Below, one piece after another: positions 1-11,153 of a DNA stretch of 64,000 nucleotides (its first letter is position 1; each line of letters starts with the position of its first letter). This DNA comes from Coprinellus micaceus. Its lineage: Eukaryota; Basidiomycota; Agaricomycetes; Agaricales; Psathyrellaceae. The stretch spans positions 558,001 through 622,000 of the forward strand of contig OX596340.1 of the NCBI GenBank assembly GCA_951394405.1, written 5' to 3'. The notes below the pieces were generated by a model. It did no database searches, was not told where the DNA came from, and saw only the letters and a list, made by a program, of their open reading frames with translations. Position numbers and translations under genes: made by a program.

Positions 1-10
1 CTTTGCGGAG

Positions 11-2536
11 ATGGATGGCTTTGGCTTGGATCTGCCTGTATATGTCGCTGCTCCGCCTCCTACTCAACATCCAACCCCTGCCCAAGCACATAATACACCC
101 ACTCATCAGCCCCCTACGCAGGTGCAACAAGTGCAGCCGACGCAGAAGAGGCCCCCGCGTCCCCTCCCTCGGCCGTTACCCTCACCTCCCGGCATGTCCT
201 CATCCTTCTCTTCACAACCTCCAACGCCTCTGGCATCTGCGTCCTTCCCCTCCAGCGGTGCTCCCACCCCAACACAGAACACATTCTCGCCTCCTCCTCA
301 ACCTCCCGTTCAACCTCAACCTCAGCCTCCGTCGCACCCTCTTCCTCAGCCCCAACCTCAAACAACCGGGGGCGGGAAGGTGGGTGAAACTCCAACAAAC
401 GCCACCATACCCACAACGACAGCGACAGCAGCAGCTACGTCGCCGACCTCGCCGTCCTCGGCGCTCACTTCACGTCCAACATTGCGCAGGAAACGAAAGC
501 ACCCCCTACCGCCGACACCAGCGAGTCCGCCGGTGGCGAGTGGGTGGCCGCAGGGGCAGGGGCACGGTCAGAGCGCCAGTCCGACGAAGATCGAGGGCGG
601 GAAGGGGGAGGAGGTATCCCAACCTTCTCTCCCTCCCACCCAATCAGAAGCCCACGTATCCACACAGGGGAACACACAGACGCCGATACCACCACCTCCG
701 CCATCCCACACCCTCCACATCCCTCCGCCTCCTTCCTCCCCACCTCCATCTCCCCACATCGCTCCTCTCCTTCCTTCCGTGCCCCCTCCTCCCCCTGCGT
801 CGTCCACTCAAGCATCACCACCAACCTCCACCACCACCCAGCCTTCCAACGCCCCCGCTCCCTCGACGCTCTCGACCACCCAAGCCCCTATGTCCTCCCA
901 CCGCCTCCTTGTCCACCAACACGCTCAACTCCAGCGCCAAAAGCAGCGTGAACAACTCCACCGCCTCCTCCTTCAAGAAAGCACCGGGCCGTTAGGCTTG
1001 GCGTCTGGCTGGACGCCCAGGGCGCGGACGGTGAGCGCGGGCGCTGCGAAGTTGTTGTCTAGTGCGAAGGCGGTGAAGGGGGAAGCGACCGGAAAAGGAG
1101 AGGGGAAGACGAAGCAGGAGTCGTTGGAGGAGAAGAAGTTGATGATTGGAGAACCGAAGAGGTTGAGGAAGGCTTCTTTGCCTACGACGAGCTCGTCAGC
1201 AGCGACGGTTCCTCCGAGGGCATCGAAGATGGCTCAGTCTGTTTCTGCTTCTGCGTCTATCCCCGCTCCCACATCGACGTCTCGCTCGAGGTCCGATTCA
1301 GCACGTACGTGCAGCCCTCCAGCGCCAACCCCACCACCGAAAGACCGGGGTCCCTTGGCATCCGTGTCTACCTCATCTACCCCCTCACCTATCGCCAGTC
1401 CGCCATCGCCTGCTACCACAATCGCGTCCTCGGTTTCAAGCAGAACGACGACAACGACGACTGGGAGTACTCCTTCGAAACAAAGGACGACGGTAACACC
1501 CGTATCCCCCGCCCCGCGGTCTCCACGCCGGTTCATCCCTCCGCCTCCTCGTCCGCCGCCGAGACACCAGCCGTTGCCGCCACCTCCCCCTGGGTTCGAG
1601 GTAGTGGGCACACCCATGACAGCAGGGCCTCCCCCGCCTGGTTCTGGTTTGTCTACCCCCAAGGTTCCGCCCCCTCCTCCGGCTCCTCCAATACAACCCC
1701 TACCCGCAGCGCAGACCCAAGTATCCCAGCCCTCGTCAACACCAACTTCGGCGCACACTTCAAGGCTCCTACCCCAAGCCACCCAATCACTCCCATCCAC
1801 ACCCTCCGCCACTGGTTCTACAGCAAGGTCGGCGACCACCCCAAGCCGATTCGCCCACCTCCAATCTCTATCCAACGCCCCTCGCGCCAACACCATGAGC
1901 ACAAACGCAGTCGGGAGGGTGATGTCCGTCCAGCCTCCTCCCCCATCGAGGTCTATGACTCAACCGCCTGGGGGGCTTTTGCGCTCGGTTACGAGTGTGG
2001 CGGGGACCCGGGGTCCTAGGCTCGGTGCGAGTCGTCCCGTGAATGCGCCGACTGCTGTGGGGGCTGGTACGATGGCGCAAGGTCCAAGGGCTCGAGCGCC
2101 TTCATTTCCTCGACCTCTCCCTCCGACCGGCCCTATCCCCGCTTCTTCACCGAATCCTCCTCCTCCTCCGCTCTTGGCTCCAGCGCCCCCCTCAGCTCCT
2201 CGCCCCCCTCCTCCCCGTCCAATCCAAGTCCCTCATCAGCCTCGAGCGGACGTCGAGCTGCTCAACCAGGAAGATACACCCCCAGCTAGCGCTGCGCCTT
2301 GGACGGGAGTGAGCGTGGTACCGACACCTGTGCCTAATAGTGCGGATGTGAATTGGAGCGACATGGTGAGGGAGATGGCGGTGGGGTTGATGGTTAAGGA
2401 TACCCCTCAGGCCGGTTCAGTACCAGTATCAGGAGTGGGAGGGGAGGCGGGAGGCGTAGTAGGTGCAAGAGGAGGGTTAGGAGCACCAGTGCAGGGCAAG
2501 AGGAGGCCACTGCCACCTACACCTCAATCTCGGTGA
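11..2536 (+). CDS. Proline-rich low-complexity protein, 5' end probably outside the window
   Basis: An open frame of 841 codons ends in TGA at 2534-2536. The frame is also open from base 2 to the first ATG, so the true N-terminus may lie upstream. The protein is dominated by Pro, Ser, Thr and Ala with many PPPP and PPPPP runs. The element PLPPTP occurs near residue 165 and again at the C-terminal tail (KRRPLPPTPQSR). Such runs resemble SH3- or WW-ligand tracts of cytoskeletal scaffold proteins, but that is only a compositional analogy. The only less repetitive stretch is near the C-terminus (about residues 745-800, containing NWSDMVREMAVGLMV), which could form a short helix. No enzymatic domain, signal peptide or membrane segment is visible. 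Several other frames are also open here because the region is GC- and C-rich; they are shadows. I do not recognise the family. Confidence 0.7.
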   Translation: MDGFGLDLPVYVAAPPPTQHPTPAQAHNTPTHQPPTQVQQVQPTQKRPPRPLPRPLPSPPGMSSSFSSQPPTPLASASFPSSGAPTPTQNTFSPPPQPPVQPQPQPPSHPLPQPQPQTTGGGKVGETPTNATIPTTTATAAATSPTSPSSALTSRPTLRRKRKHPLPPTPASPPVASGWPQGQGHGQSASPTKIEGGKGEEVSQPSLPPTQSEAHVSTQGNTQTPIPPPPPSHTLHIPPPPSSPPPSPHIAPLLPSVPPPPPASSTQASPPTSTTTQPSNAPAPSTLSTTQAPMSSHRLLVHQHAQLQRQKQREQLHRLLLQESTGPLGLASGWTPRARTVSAGAAKLLSSAKAVKGEATGKGEGKTKQESLEEKKLMIGEPKRLRKASLPTTSSSAATVPPRASKMAQSVSASASIPAPTSTSRSRSDSARTCSPPAPTPPPKDRGPLASVSTSSTPSPIASPPSPATTIASSVSSRTTTTTTGSTPSKQRTTVTPVSPAPRSPRRFIPPPPRPPPRHQPLPPPPPGFEVVGTPMTAGPPPPGSGLSTPKVPPPPPAPPIQPLPAAQTQVSQPSSTPTSAHTSRLLPQATQSLPSTPSATGSTARSATTPSRFAHLQSLSNAPRANTMSTNAVGRVMSVQPPPPSRSMTQPPGGLLRSVTSVAGTRGPRLGASRPVNAPTAVGAGTMAQGPRARAPSFPRPLPPTGPIPASSPNPPPPPLLAPAPPSAPRPPPPRPIQVPHQPRADVELLNQEDTPPASAAPWTGVSVVPTPVPNSADVNWSDMVREMAVGLMVKDTPQAGSVPVSGVGGEAGGVVGARGGLGAPVQGKRRPLPPTPQSR

Positions 2537-4431
2537 AGGTGACTCTGTCCCTCCGGATCTTTCGTTCCCTCGACCAGTGGATTTCTTGTTGTGTGTGCTC
2601 GATCGTCGTATTGTAGTCGAGAGTTTTACTTATTCACCTAACACTTGCTTATGTATACCGCATTCTCCTACTATTCCTTTCATTTTTGATTAATTCATCC
2701 TTTCCGCCTGCACCTCGCGTTCAGCCTAGGCTGACCTTGTCCTTTGACAAGTGCGAATGATGGCCAAAATGTCGAATTCGGCAGATAATTGGAGGGGTGA
2801 AACAGGAAGGTTGCATGATATCGACTTCCTAGGAACTCGCCCCACGGTCGAGGTTTGGTACTAAGCTTTTGGGTGCTTATCCAAGTTCGCACTCGATGCC
2901 ATGGAAATTTTGAGGGGTTGGAAGCCCCCATAACATGTCTAGCGATCTTGGGAGCTATGCGGAAGGTCTTTGTGATAGTCGTGTTCACGCCGAACTGTGT
3001 TTGGTTCTTCCCTGCCTCTTATCGACACCCTCGCTATCTAAACTCAGATCCTTCCCCCTAGCTGCCCGTGCTCCATGTATTTTTGCTGCGTTGTCTCCCC
3101 TTTGCGGTTCTCACTCTGTCGTGCCCGTGGATAATTTAACATTTTCATCTGCCTTACAACGCATCTCTTTATCCTTCCGGGTCTTTCGATGGTGTAACTA
3201 TACCACCTTCGTCGACACCAGCCTCAATAAATCCCCCTCAGGGTTTTGTTTTATTCATCCTTGGCATCATTCTACGCTCCCAATGCCTTTTCCCGAGCTG
3301 TTTGGACCTCACCATGTGTCTACACACACTGGGGATATTACCAGGTAGGAAACATTCTCGCAATTTTGCGAACGCAGCCAAGCGGTCATCGGTTTATCCA
3401 CATCGGTCCGTTGTTCAGTGACCCAAACTTCCCGACATACTCCTAGTCCCTGTAAGTCTACTCGATATATCCCCAGTGTCGAATGACCCCCCTCCGGCCC
3501 CCACGCTTGTTTGAGCCCGTGGAATTTGGTCCGAGGTCGTCCAACCCTCAGCTCAGTTTACAAGCCGTGCACAACCAGCATCTTGAACCGCAATTGTTCT
3601 AACCAGTGTATTAAGAATGCTACCCTCCCCAACCAATGCCCGCTGACACCACCAGTAGCTGGCAGTTTTATGTATAATCCTGTGGAAGCTGCCTGCCCGG
3701 GGTTATACAAAAAACGCAGGACAGCCTCGTTGGGTCACGGGTTGATGCTTGCTTAGTGCATCTTTCCCAATGCAGTAGGAGCCATCGTTACAACGCGATC
3801 ACATGTTACAGCACAACTTATGTTGCATAAATAAAACATACCCCATTTTATGTTCCAGGGTCTCAAAAGTCGCGTAGAATGGGCTCAAATAAAATCAAAC
3901 ATTAGATAGCGCCCCAGCCGGCGTGTGCACTGCCACCCTACGCCTGCCAAATCGAGGCCCTTGGGCCGAGCCTGCGATGAGCGGCAGCAAGGAACCCGGG
4001 GGCCCCACATATGTGACTGACGGTCTCAAATCGGGGGCCACGGGACCCTCCCCGGAGCATTGCGGGGCCCCCCCGAAGGGAGGGGTGCAATGCGGAGTGG
4101 GAGGGAGCTACCCATGTGGGAATGTGGGGGCTGCTGCGAATGGAAAACAAACGAACGTCACATGATTGGATGTTGAACTTCCCTATTGGGACGCCGAGCC
4201 AAACGAACTTCCCTCACGTGGTTTGATTGAACTTCCCTATTGGGATGCCGGAGCCAATACCAACCAAAATGCGTTTTATGTATAACCCCCCGCAGGCGGG
4301 CACCAGGGTTTTATGTATAAAAATGACAGCCACCCCTCCTGACACTCGAAAGCTTTGAAATCAGCCCTTCTTCTACTAATATCGGCGTCGCAGTCGAGGG
4401 CGGAAATCATATGGCCAGGGCCAGAGCCAGA
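2537..4431. other. Intergenic stretch, no convincing gene
   Basis: No frame here has a domain, a plausible splice model or protein-like composition. The first part presumably holds the 3' UTR of the upstream gene. A 12-nt motif TTTTATGTATAA occurs three times, at 3666-3677, 4274-4285 and 4309-4320. A GC-rich block lies at 3910-4130. These may be remnants of a small repeat. Confidence 0.6.
4173..4257. repeat. Pair of ~28-bp direct repeats
   Basis: The sequence beginning TTGAACTTCCCTATTGGGA occurs at 4173-4200 and again at 4227-4257 with one substitution and one inserted base. The copies are 54 bp apart. Their function is unknown. Confidence 0.75.
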
Positions 4432-4881
4432 CTAACCGGAATCTGCACTGGCCTCAGTGATGTAGACCAAACAAGTGCCAGGGAAATTGGGTCCCTTCCC
4501 AGCTGGCCTCCGAGCGGCTTCAGTGGCACCAGAGCCGATGGCACCAGAGATCCAAGCCAACATGGCTTCCATGGCCCCCGTGATTCTACCCTCGGTTCCA
4601 CGTCGGTGACGAGGTGAACCAAGGGAAGGGCTGGCATCAGCGATTCCATTAGGACTTTCATGTAGTGTGTCCTGCGGGGGTTGGGACTTGGCGGGCTTTG
4701 CATCGATCAATAACGGAGTGGTGCTACACCCACCGCGTTGCCCCCAGTCCTCACCAAACCGATCCCAGAGGCTCATGAGGTCAGAGCTAATGTCCTCAAC
4801 CTTTGGTGTACCCTGAGATACCAGCATGTCGTCAGACGCAGGCGATTCGGTCAAAGGGGAAGAGTGCAGCAGACCCCACAA
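4432..4881 (-). CDS. Hypothetical 149-aa ORF, weak candidate
   Basis: An ATG-started minus-strand frame of 149 codons has mixed composition and is not as biased as its neighbours. It includes an acidic segment near the N-terminus (about residues 25-50, with DISSDLMSLWDRFGEDW) and a Gly/Ala-rich segment near the C-terminus. No domain is recognised. It could be one exon of a longer gene, a relic, or a chance frame. No TATA box, splice partner or homology supports it. Confidence 0.25.
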   Translation of the reverse strand: MWGLLHSSPLTESPASDDMLVSQGTPKVEDISSDLMSLWDRFGEDWGQRGGCSTTPLLIDAKPAKSQPPQDTLHESPNGIADASPSLGSPRHRRGTEGRITGAMEAMLAWISGAIGSGATEAARRPAGKGPNFPGTCLVYITEASADSG

Positions 4882-5521
4882 GAACTACCAGATATGTCAC
4901 AGCTACAAGGTCTACAAGGTATATAAGACTGATGGATAATGCCAAGGCTGATGGCCTTCGACCAGCTATTGCCAGAATGATAATGATTCCCAAGTGTTAG
5001 ATCTCATATAATATTTATCAGGCTTGGGAAGCCTTATCAGAAGTGGCCCAATTTCGTGATGCGCCACTGGTCCTCTCACAGAGAGAGGTCTCACCGAACC
5101 TCCCTTCTCTCCCCTCTCCTCCTCCCCCTCCTTCTCCCTCTTTCCCTTTTTGGAATTTAGTTTTGTAATTATTTGTTGATTTTGACCCACAGACACCATT
5201 ACCGAGCCCTAACCTGTTTCGTGATCGTTGTCCGGCGTAGCTTGCCCTCTGACTCGCTTGGCACTCCCACTGTCGCTCCCGTTTGCGAGTCTCGCATCTA
5301 AGTAGCTATCTTAGTCTCTACAAGCCATCGGTCTGATGACGGAACTTGTGATCTGACGTCTGGTTTATTTTCCTCTCTCCCTCTTGCGTTGATCTAGCTA
5401 CATTGTTCTATTCGTAAGGTAAAGTGCGAAGCTTGAAGTCAGAAATGGACTCTGTAAATACGTGCAGACCTGCCAAATACAGAGATAATGCAAAGCTGTA
5501 AAACGATGCAAGTATGACCCA

Positions 5522-5606
5522 CTGTAAGTGGGGAGAGTTCGATGGTTAGATTGAAAGTAAGTAGAGTATACAAGATATGCACCTGTAAGTGGGGAGAGTT
5601 CGATGG
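5522..5606. repeat. 24-bp direct repeat with nearby inverted copy
   Basis: A perfect 24-bp sequence beginning CTGTAAGTGGGGAG occurs at 5522-5545 and 5583-5606. A 13-bp inverted version of its start (CCCACTTACAGTG) lies just after, at about 5614-5626. This is downstream of the FUNK1 stop codon. Confidence 0.8.
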
Positions 5607-5644
5607 GGACTCACCCACTTACAGTGTGGACTATATACTGTGGA

Positions 5645-5806
5645 GAACAATAGATAACCTATATGCAGAACAATAAGAAAGAACAATAGACGTTCCATAA
5701 GTAGAGAACAATAGCAGTGAATGGAGATAAGGTGGAGATAAGAGAACAATAAGTGCGAGTATAATGGGAATAATACAAGGTGGTTGTTGTTCTCTGTAGA
5801 ACAATA
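5645..5806 (+). repeat. Six dispersed GAACAATA octamers
   Basis: The octamer GAACAATA occurs at 5645, 5668, 5681, 5706, 5744 and 5799, mostly as AGAACAATAG/A, inside an AT-rich stretch downstream of the kinase gene. Spacing is irregular (13-55 bp), so this is not a simple tandem array. On the minus strand it reads TATTGTTC and would lie in the kinase 3' UTR, where repeated UAUUGUUC could be an RNA-protein site. That is inference only. Confidence 0.6.
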
Positions 5807-5925
5807 GAAGATAAGTAAAACGTTCGAAATAGAGGTATTCTTTGTAGAGATAGAGTTGACATGAGCATTGTCTTCCAACAAAAGCAATGATGGGAGGGGT
5901 AGGCTGTTCAAGCATTGTGACAGGG

Positions 5926-8652
5926 CTATGCTGTAGCCTGGTCGTCGTTGAAGCCGAGGATGCAGTGTCGTATGAGTCTCCTGAAATGGTCACACGCCAA
6001 GTGCATAAATATGGGCCAACCGAGGACGTCACCCACGACGCAGAGGTCGTTGAACACGGCGGGAGGTTGTTGGGAACCTTGGACGGGAAGGGCAAATTGT
6101 TGGAAAATGAAGCTCCTCATAGCTGAAACCGCAACCCTCAATTGATCCTGATGCATCTGCAGGGACAACAGCGTTGCCCGAATACTCTCCCACTCGGCTT
6201 TAGGGGCACAGGGTGGCTGCGGAAAGGTTCCTGTTATTATCCCGTCGAACGTGTTACCTCTCTTTTCTCTGCACTCCAGGTAGGACGTCTGAATCCAGTG
6301 TCCAAGTGGGAGGCTGTCCCTCAGCTTCCCATGGTGATATCGGCAGTCGATCCAGACTAGGACAGCAATAAATGCCTCCACCTCGTGCCTATAGACCCGC
6401 TTCACTGCTCCAGCCATAGCATTGTCACTCAGCAATTCTGCTGCCATGAAGATCCAGGTCCCGGTGTTTGAGAAACCGGTAGGACCACTTGGGCCCACTT
6501 CTTCAATCCCGAGCTTGGGTTTCTCGCAGAAGTGAGACAGATCGAAATCGCAAAGCTTGGGCTTTTGTGTGGCGGGGTCCCACATCATGTTGTTTTCGCT
6601 GATATCTCCGTGTCGAATACCGACACTCCAGAGCATGGCATGACCTGGAACACTAGTATGAGCGCCGTTCGTGAAGAATAGAAGAGCCCAACTTACAATA
6701 GAAGAGCACGAAGAAGGCAGCCAGAAATATGGTCAAATCCTTGGTCAAGGTGGCAATCGGGTCGTATTTGGGCATCACGATGAGGCAGGGGATTCGACTG
6801 GCAAGCTTCATGGGCAAGTACTCCTCCTCGTTCTGGAGAACGGCTTGGCGGAGGGGTCCAGACTCGAACTCGGGGTATTCCTTCACGGCAAGGATCGTCG
6901 GCAGATAGTCGCAGGGGTTGTCGGTCGTGAACTCCGGGGTACTGAACTCTTCCTTGGCCTTGTCAATGAAGACCTTTTTGCAGGGACGGCTCTTCTCTGG
7001 CCAGGAGAGTTTGACGGCTACATCTGTTGGGGTCCCTGCCACCTCGACGGATCCGTAGAGCACTCCCGTCGCCCGTCCGTTCAGCCCGTACCGGGGTTTG
7101 ATCATGTCGCCCTTCTTCCCAGTGAACTCGCGGGCTTCGGCCTTGGGATTATCAACCCAGGCATCCTTCAGATCGAGGGCCTTAACGTCGTTGCCAACTA
7201 GCTCCCCGAACCCGGGTAGGTAGCCCCAATCATTGTCGTCGAAGCGTTGAATAGCGAAGAGGAACAGGAAGAGATAGTGCCGATTCTTGAGGAAGTCGAA
7301 GCCCATTAGCTGCAAGGGCAATTCGTGATCGAAATGCCATATGTTGATATTCGAATCTGGGTTGGGTGAGAACGCGCCGAAAGAACCGAGAATAAAGACC
7401 GCTTACCGTTGACGAGGAGACCCAAAACATGGCTACGCCCGAAAGCGGCATGTAATGCCTCGGCGGCGTATTCGCCAAGCTGTGCAGCTGCCGCTGGAGC
7501 TTCACCCTGCTTTACTTCTGAGGTCTTGGCTTTCTTCGGCGCGGGCGCACCCTCGACGGTGTCCGGGGCAACACGCTTCCGAGACCCTCCAAAGAGTGAG
7601 TGAGAACCTGGGTCGGATGCAGGCGGTGGTGGCGACTGACCTTTTCCTTTTCTAGTTGATTGGGACACCGACCTCCGAGTCTTCGAAATTTGAGAGGGCA
7701 GAGTGGCCGCTGTAGCGACGGATTCCATTGCCACAGGCACTGCGGGATCTAATTGGTTCTTCAAGTCTTCTTCAGTCTCGTACGTGTGGTTCTTCTCGGA
7801 ACCCACCCGGGGGTCTTTCCACGGGGTCGGGGGTCAAGCACCTTCCTGCCCTTCTTGAACTCGAGAAACATTAAACCCTTCTCCCAGGACAGATATTTAG
7901 GTGGGGCTTCCTCCAGATGCCGCATTGCATCCTTCTTGACGGGGTAGAGAGGGTCCACAAATTTCTGATAAGAGAGTATGACATCTGGTTTTCGGTTCGA
8001 CTTCTGGCCGTTGTGTGCAATCGGGATTGTCCTTGGATTGTGAACCATAAACTGGAGCTTCTTGCCGGATGCTGAGGGGGCTTCGCAGCCCTTAATGACG
8101 ACACCTTCCAGCAGAGAAAGGATCTTGTTGGCACCGCTGACAAAGTGCTGGTATCGTTCGGCCTCCCCGGTCGTACTAGCGCTGTACATGTATTCAGCAT
8201 CATCACGCACACGCCGTTGATACACAGAACTTACTACTTCTCGAAAGCCTCATCGATGGCGGTCATGGAAGCCTCATTCTCCTGCTTCTTCACAATCTTG
8301 TCGATCTCATCCAAGCACTCTTGCAAGCCCTTGCGAATGATGTCGTCACTGGGTCTGAGAGGGCCTCCGCTGGAGATGGCCCCAATCATTTGGAGCATGC
8401 GGTAAAGGTATCGTTCGAGGTTGCCGAGCTTGAACAGGAGGATATCTTGCCATATCAGAGGTCGTATATCCTCCTGTCTACAAAAGCAGCGTCGTTCAGA
8501 TCCTAGTCGCGGCACGACGAAACAGGAAAATAGCGAACTCACTTGCAGGACTTTAGCGCCTGAGAAGTCGCCGTCGAACCGGTATCGCCTGGCGTTGTGA
8601 AAGGGAGCTCTGGAGCCGGACGCGCTGGCGTTTTGGGGTGACTGTCGGTCAT
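5926..8652 (-). CDS. FUNK1-type fungal protein kinase, six exons, 820 aa
   Basis: Six exons on the minus strand join into one 2463-nt frame: 8652-8543, 8477-8235, 8181-7784, 7739-7407, 7356-6697 and 6644-5926. All five introns (65, 53, 44, 50 and 52 bp) are GT-AG, with phases 2, 2, 1, 1, 1. The order is N-terminal FUNK1 region, a basic linker (KRVAP...PKKAKT), the conserved FDFLKNRHYLFLFLFAIQRFD stretch, then the kinase fold. Kinase residues: VAVK lysine near 477, catalytic HGD at 593-595 (HGDISENN, replacing HRD), DFD at 614-616 (replacing DFG), and an APE-like AAE near 649-651. HGD and DFD forms are common in the FUNK1 family, which is expanded in basidiomycetes and of unknown substrate. 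The start was chosen because exon 1 joins in phase and sits about 70 bp below a TATA box. An alternative acceptor for intron 3 at 7749 keeps frame. A relic of the 3' end lies at 10359-10720. Confidence 0.9.
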
Positions 8653-8720
8653 GGTAGAGATGAGGAACAGGGGAAGATGAGAACAGGGGAACAGTCTGAG
8701 TCGAGAGCAATGCCCGGCAG

Positions 8721-8729
8721 CCTTTATAG
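8721..8729 (-). promoter_or_regulatory. TATA box of the FUNK1 kinase gene
   Basis: On the minus strand the sequence is CTATAAAGG, about 70 bp upstream of the chosen ATG (8652). It overlaps the outer end of the inverted repeat at 8724-8747, so the promoter core appears to be part of a repeat. Confidence 0.6.
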
Positions 8730-9358
8730 TGGGGGTGGGCAACGCCCACAAAGAAGCCGGGAATGTTTGGTCTTATTTGCTCCCTGCCAACCTGACCCAA
8801 AACCTGTCCGGTACACTTTGTGGGCTGCACGTCGCCGATATTACTATTCTGAACAGGCAGAAATAATTTAAAGACGATTTAGAGTGTTTTAGTCCTCTCA
8901 GATCCCGAATTCAAATGCATTGAGACGTAGTTCCTCGACAGAAGCCATGCTTCCAGTTTGAAATTTAGGGATCTGAGAGGACTATTTTGTAGAAATCAAC
9001 AAGCGTATCCTATGAGTGAAAGAATTTTGACGAAAAATGCGTTATTGCTCTCACAATGTGTACCTTAGGTAGGAGCCCCTCTGGCGCGGAAAATTGCGTT
9101 ATGTAAGGCACGCCTTCTGCCAAAACCTCACGTTGTGACAAGATCTACCTTTGAAAAAGGCCCAAACGCACTTCTGGTCACCCTGAGCGCTATATTCACA
9201 ATCACACAGGGTATATCTACAGATTAAGTGGAAATGGAGCAAGCTACCCAACCATTGAAGTGAATGATACTGGAACGTGAGTGCAGACAGAAAATCTGGT
9301 GGCGGTGTGATTAATCAGCAGCCTCAGGCCTTGCGGGCGTTGCCCACCCCCACTATAA
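8724..9358. mobile_element. MITE-like segment with perfect 24-bp terminal inverted repeats
   Basis: Bases 8724-8747 (beginning TTATAGTGGGGGTGGGC) are the exact reverse complement of 9335-9358. The similarity continues imperfectly inward for about 10 bp. The ends are bordered by TA-rich sequence, so a TA target duplication as in Tc1/mariner MITEs is possible, but the exact edge is ambiguous. No transposase frame exists inside. The left end provides the TATA box of the kinase gene. The alternative is a pair of divergent promoters sharing an element. Confidence 0.5.
8890..8984. repeat. Perfect 17-bp inverted repeat inside the MITE-like segment
   Basis: TAGTCCTCTCAGATCCC at 8890-8906 is the exact reverse complement of 8968-8984, with weaker pairing continuing inward. 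It could form a hairpin with a loop of about 60 nt, or be the ends of a nested small repeat. Confidence 0.75.
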
Positions 9359-10358
9359 TTTATAGTGCACGAACTTCGAGCACGTGCTGCTGACATTGTT
9401 TCCGTGATGGCCCAAAACGCGTCGCGTTGCGACACAAAAGGCAAGTCGTGACTCGTCTTTGATCGGCATGTGCCGATGGTTCAATCGCACCCCTGCGACC
9501 GTTCCAAACCATTGGGTCACTATCGTTCAGTTTGGAGGCGTTTCAAGCCTCATAATTAGATAAAGGATAGAAAGCAAGTAATGGTTTGTTTCGTGTCAAT
9601 GGGAGTGTGGCTTTGCCACCTAACGACCGAGAAACGAAGTAAGTGGAGGGGAGTGGTCCCTAGGTCGGAGAACAATGAATTACAGGGATCGTGCGTTGAA
9701 TGGAGGCGCCTACCTGTGTATGACGGTTGGCCACGTTGAGGACCCTCGTTTCTGAATAGATAGTCACCTGGTATCTATGGTACCGGATTTGATTTGGACG
9801 ACATACAATGTGGAGGGGATTGCGCAGAGGGTGTACCCTTTCGGGAGCCAAAGAAACGAGGTAGCAGATGCGGATGCGCGTAGTAGCGATACACACGCCA
9901 CTCGTGGTCAAACTCGATGTTAGAACCGTCGGAGACAATTCATTAGTGTGGTCGATGCGATTTGGCATGTTGCAATTACTTCATATATTTCCCTAGCTAC
10001 TCAATGGCTGGTCCAGGAAGTGGCTTGGTCTCAGTACGGTTCCTACCAAATGCACACAATAAGGGTGAGGACCACCAGCGGCAGGGCATCTTGTGCACGA
10101 TGTGAAAAGGACATCGATACTGTAGATCTTGGGATGTTTGCCACTTCTCGTTGACTTCTCGTGGTGTATTGGAGCTGGGCTCTGTAGTTTCCACACCCAC
10201 GCCGCAAAGCGGAATGTGGGCGCATAAATTTAACTAAGCAGAGAACTGCTGAGAGGCTAGTGTGCAAGGCGGCATGGTGCATCCTGTAACTGAACCAAGA
10301 GAGGTGAAGCTAGAAACGGACTTCTGTTTACACGCAGACGTGTTACAGAGGTGGGATA
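9359..10358. other. Intergenic, nothing recognised
   Basis: Only short frames on both strands, without recognisable composition, splice structure or repeats. Confidence 0.6.
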
Positions 10359-10720
10359 CAGCAATGATGGAAAGAGTAGTCCGTTCAAGCACTGGCAGGG
10401 GTATTACACTGTAGCCTGGTCGTCGTTGAGGCCGAGGATGCGATGCCGTATGAGTCTCCTGAACTTATCACACGCCAAGTGCATAAATATGGGCCAACGG
10501 AGGATGTCACTCACGGTGCAGAGGTTGTTGGAAATCTTGGACAGGAGGGGCAAATTGTCGGAAAGTGAGGCTCTTCACAGCCAAATCCACAAGTACCAGT
10601 TGGTAGTGGTGCATCCGCAGGGAATCCAGTGTTGCCCGAATCCTCTCCCACTCATCGTCAGGGACACCGGATGGCTGTGGAAATTCTCCATCCCTTATCT
10701 TGTTGAACTTGGTTTAGGTT
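10359..10720 (-). pseudogene. Degraded copy of the 3' end of the FUNK1 kinase gene
   Basis: This stretch aligns base by base with about 5880-6250, the last exon and start of the 3' flank of the kinase gene, in the same orientation. Long runs match, for example CACACGCCAAGTGCATAAAT and GCCTGGTCGTCGTTGA. Substitutions and small indels break the frame, and no kinase motifs are present. The plus-strand frame over it is only the antisense shadow. It is the tail of a duplicated, mostly lost second kinase gene. Confidence 0.8.
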
Positions 10721-11147
10721 GTACTCCTGTCACCAACAGGATTGCAAACTTGGTCCTTTGACCTTGAGGTCAATCGCAGTTTCCTCAACGAAATCACTGT
10801 TGCGTTTATGGGGACAGGGCTGGGGACAGGTCCTACTCCATGGAACACTGTACATCAGTATGAGATATTTTGATCCATCGTGTGATGGAAATAAGGGACT
10901 TGATCAAACAGGTAAGTAGGTGATATCCAGGGCGTGCGCCACATTTTTGGGCGCTTAATCTTGGGCGGGTCTGGTGTACGGTGAACCCAATGTGTTCAGA
11001 CACCCCCACGGCTGGTATTCAATACTCACAACAAACGTGGCATGGGGCTGGTGGTCATAGCACACTTGCGTGGAGTAGGTCCTGGTGGGTCCCTTCCTGT
11101 GGCCTCTCCACACACATTCCTCCATGATGTCATAATAGGAGCGAGGA

Positions 11148-11153
11148 TATATA
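11148..11153 (+). promoter_or_regulatory. Candidate TATA box
   Basis: TATATA lies 222 bp upstream of the ATG of the small gene at 11376, followed by a C/T-rich leader at about 11255-11370 as is usual before fungal start codons. A short upstream ATG frame at 11215 would then lie in the leader. Confidence 0.4.

Noticed and set aside
1234..2019. Long frames on both strands within the proline-rich gene
   Set aside because: They are by-products of the C-rich composition; only the 841-codon frame gives a consistent proline-rich protein ending at a stop followed by AT-rich flank.
7801..7860. Frameshift mutation in the kinase gene
   Set aside because: A 44-bp GT-AG intron (7740-7783) joins the two frames in phase, and the full model is divisible by three, so no mutation is needed.
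10351..10761. 136-codon plus-strand frame
   Set aside because: It is antisense to the FUNK1 relic; an equivalent frame exists opposite the intact kinase exon.
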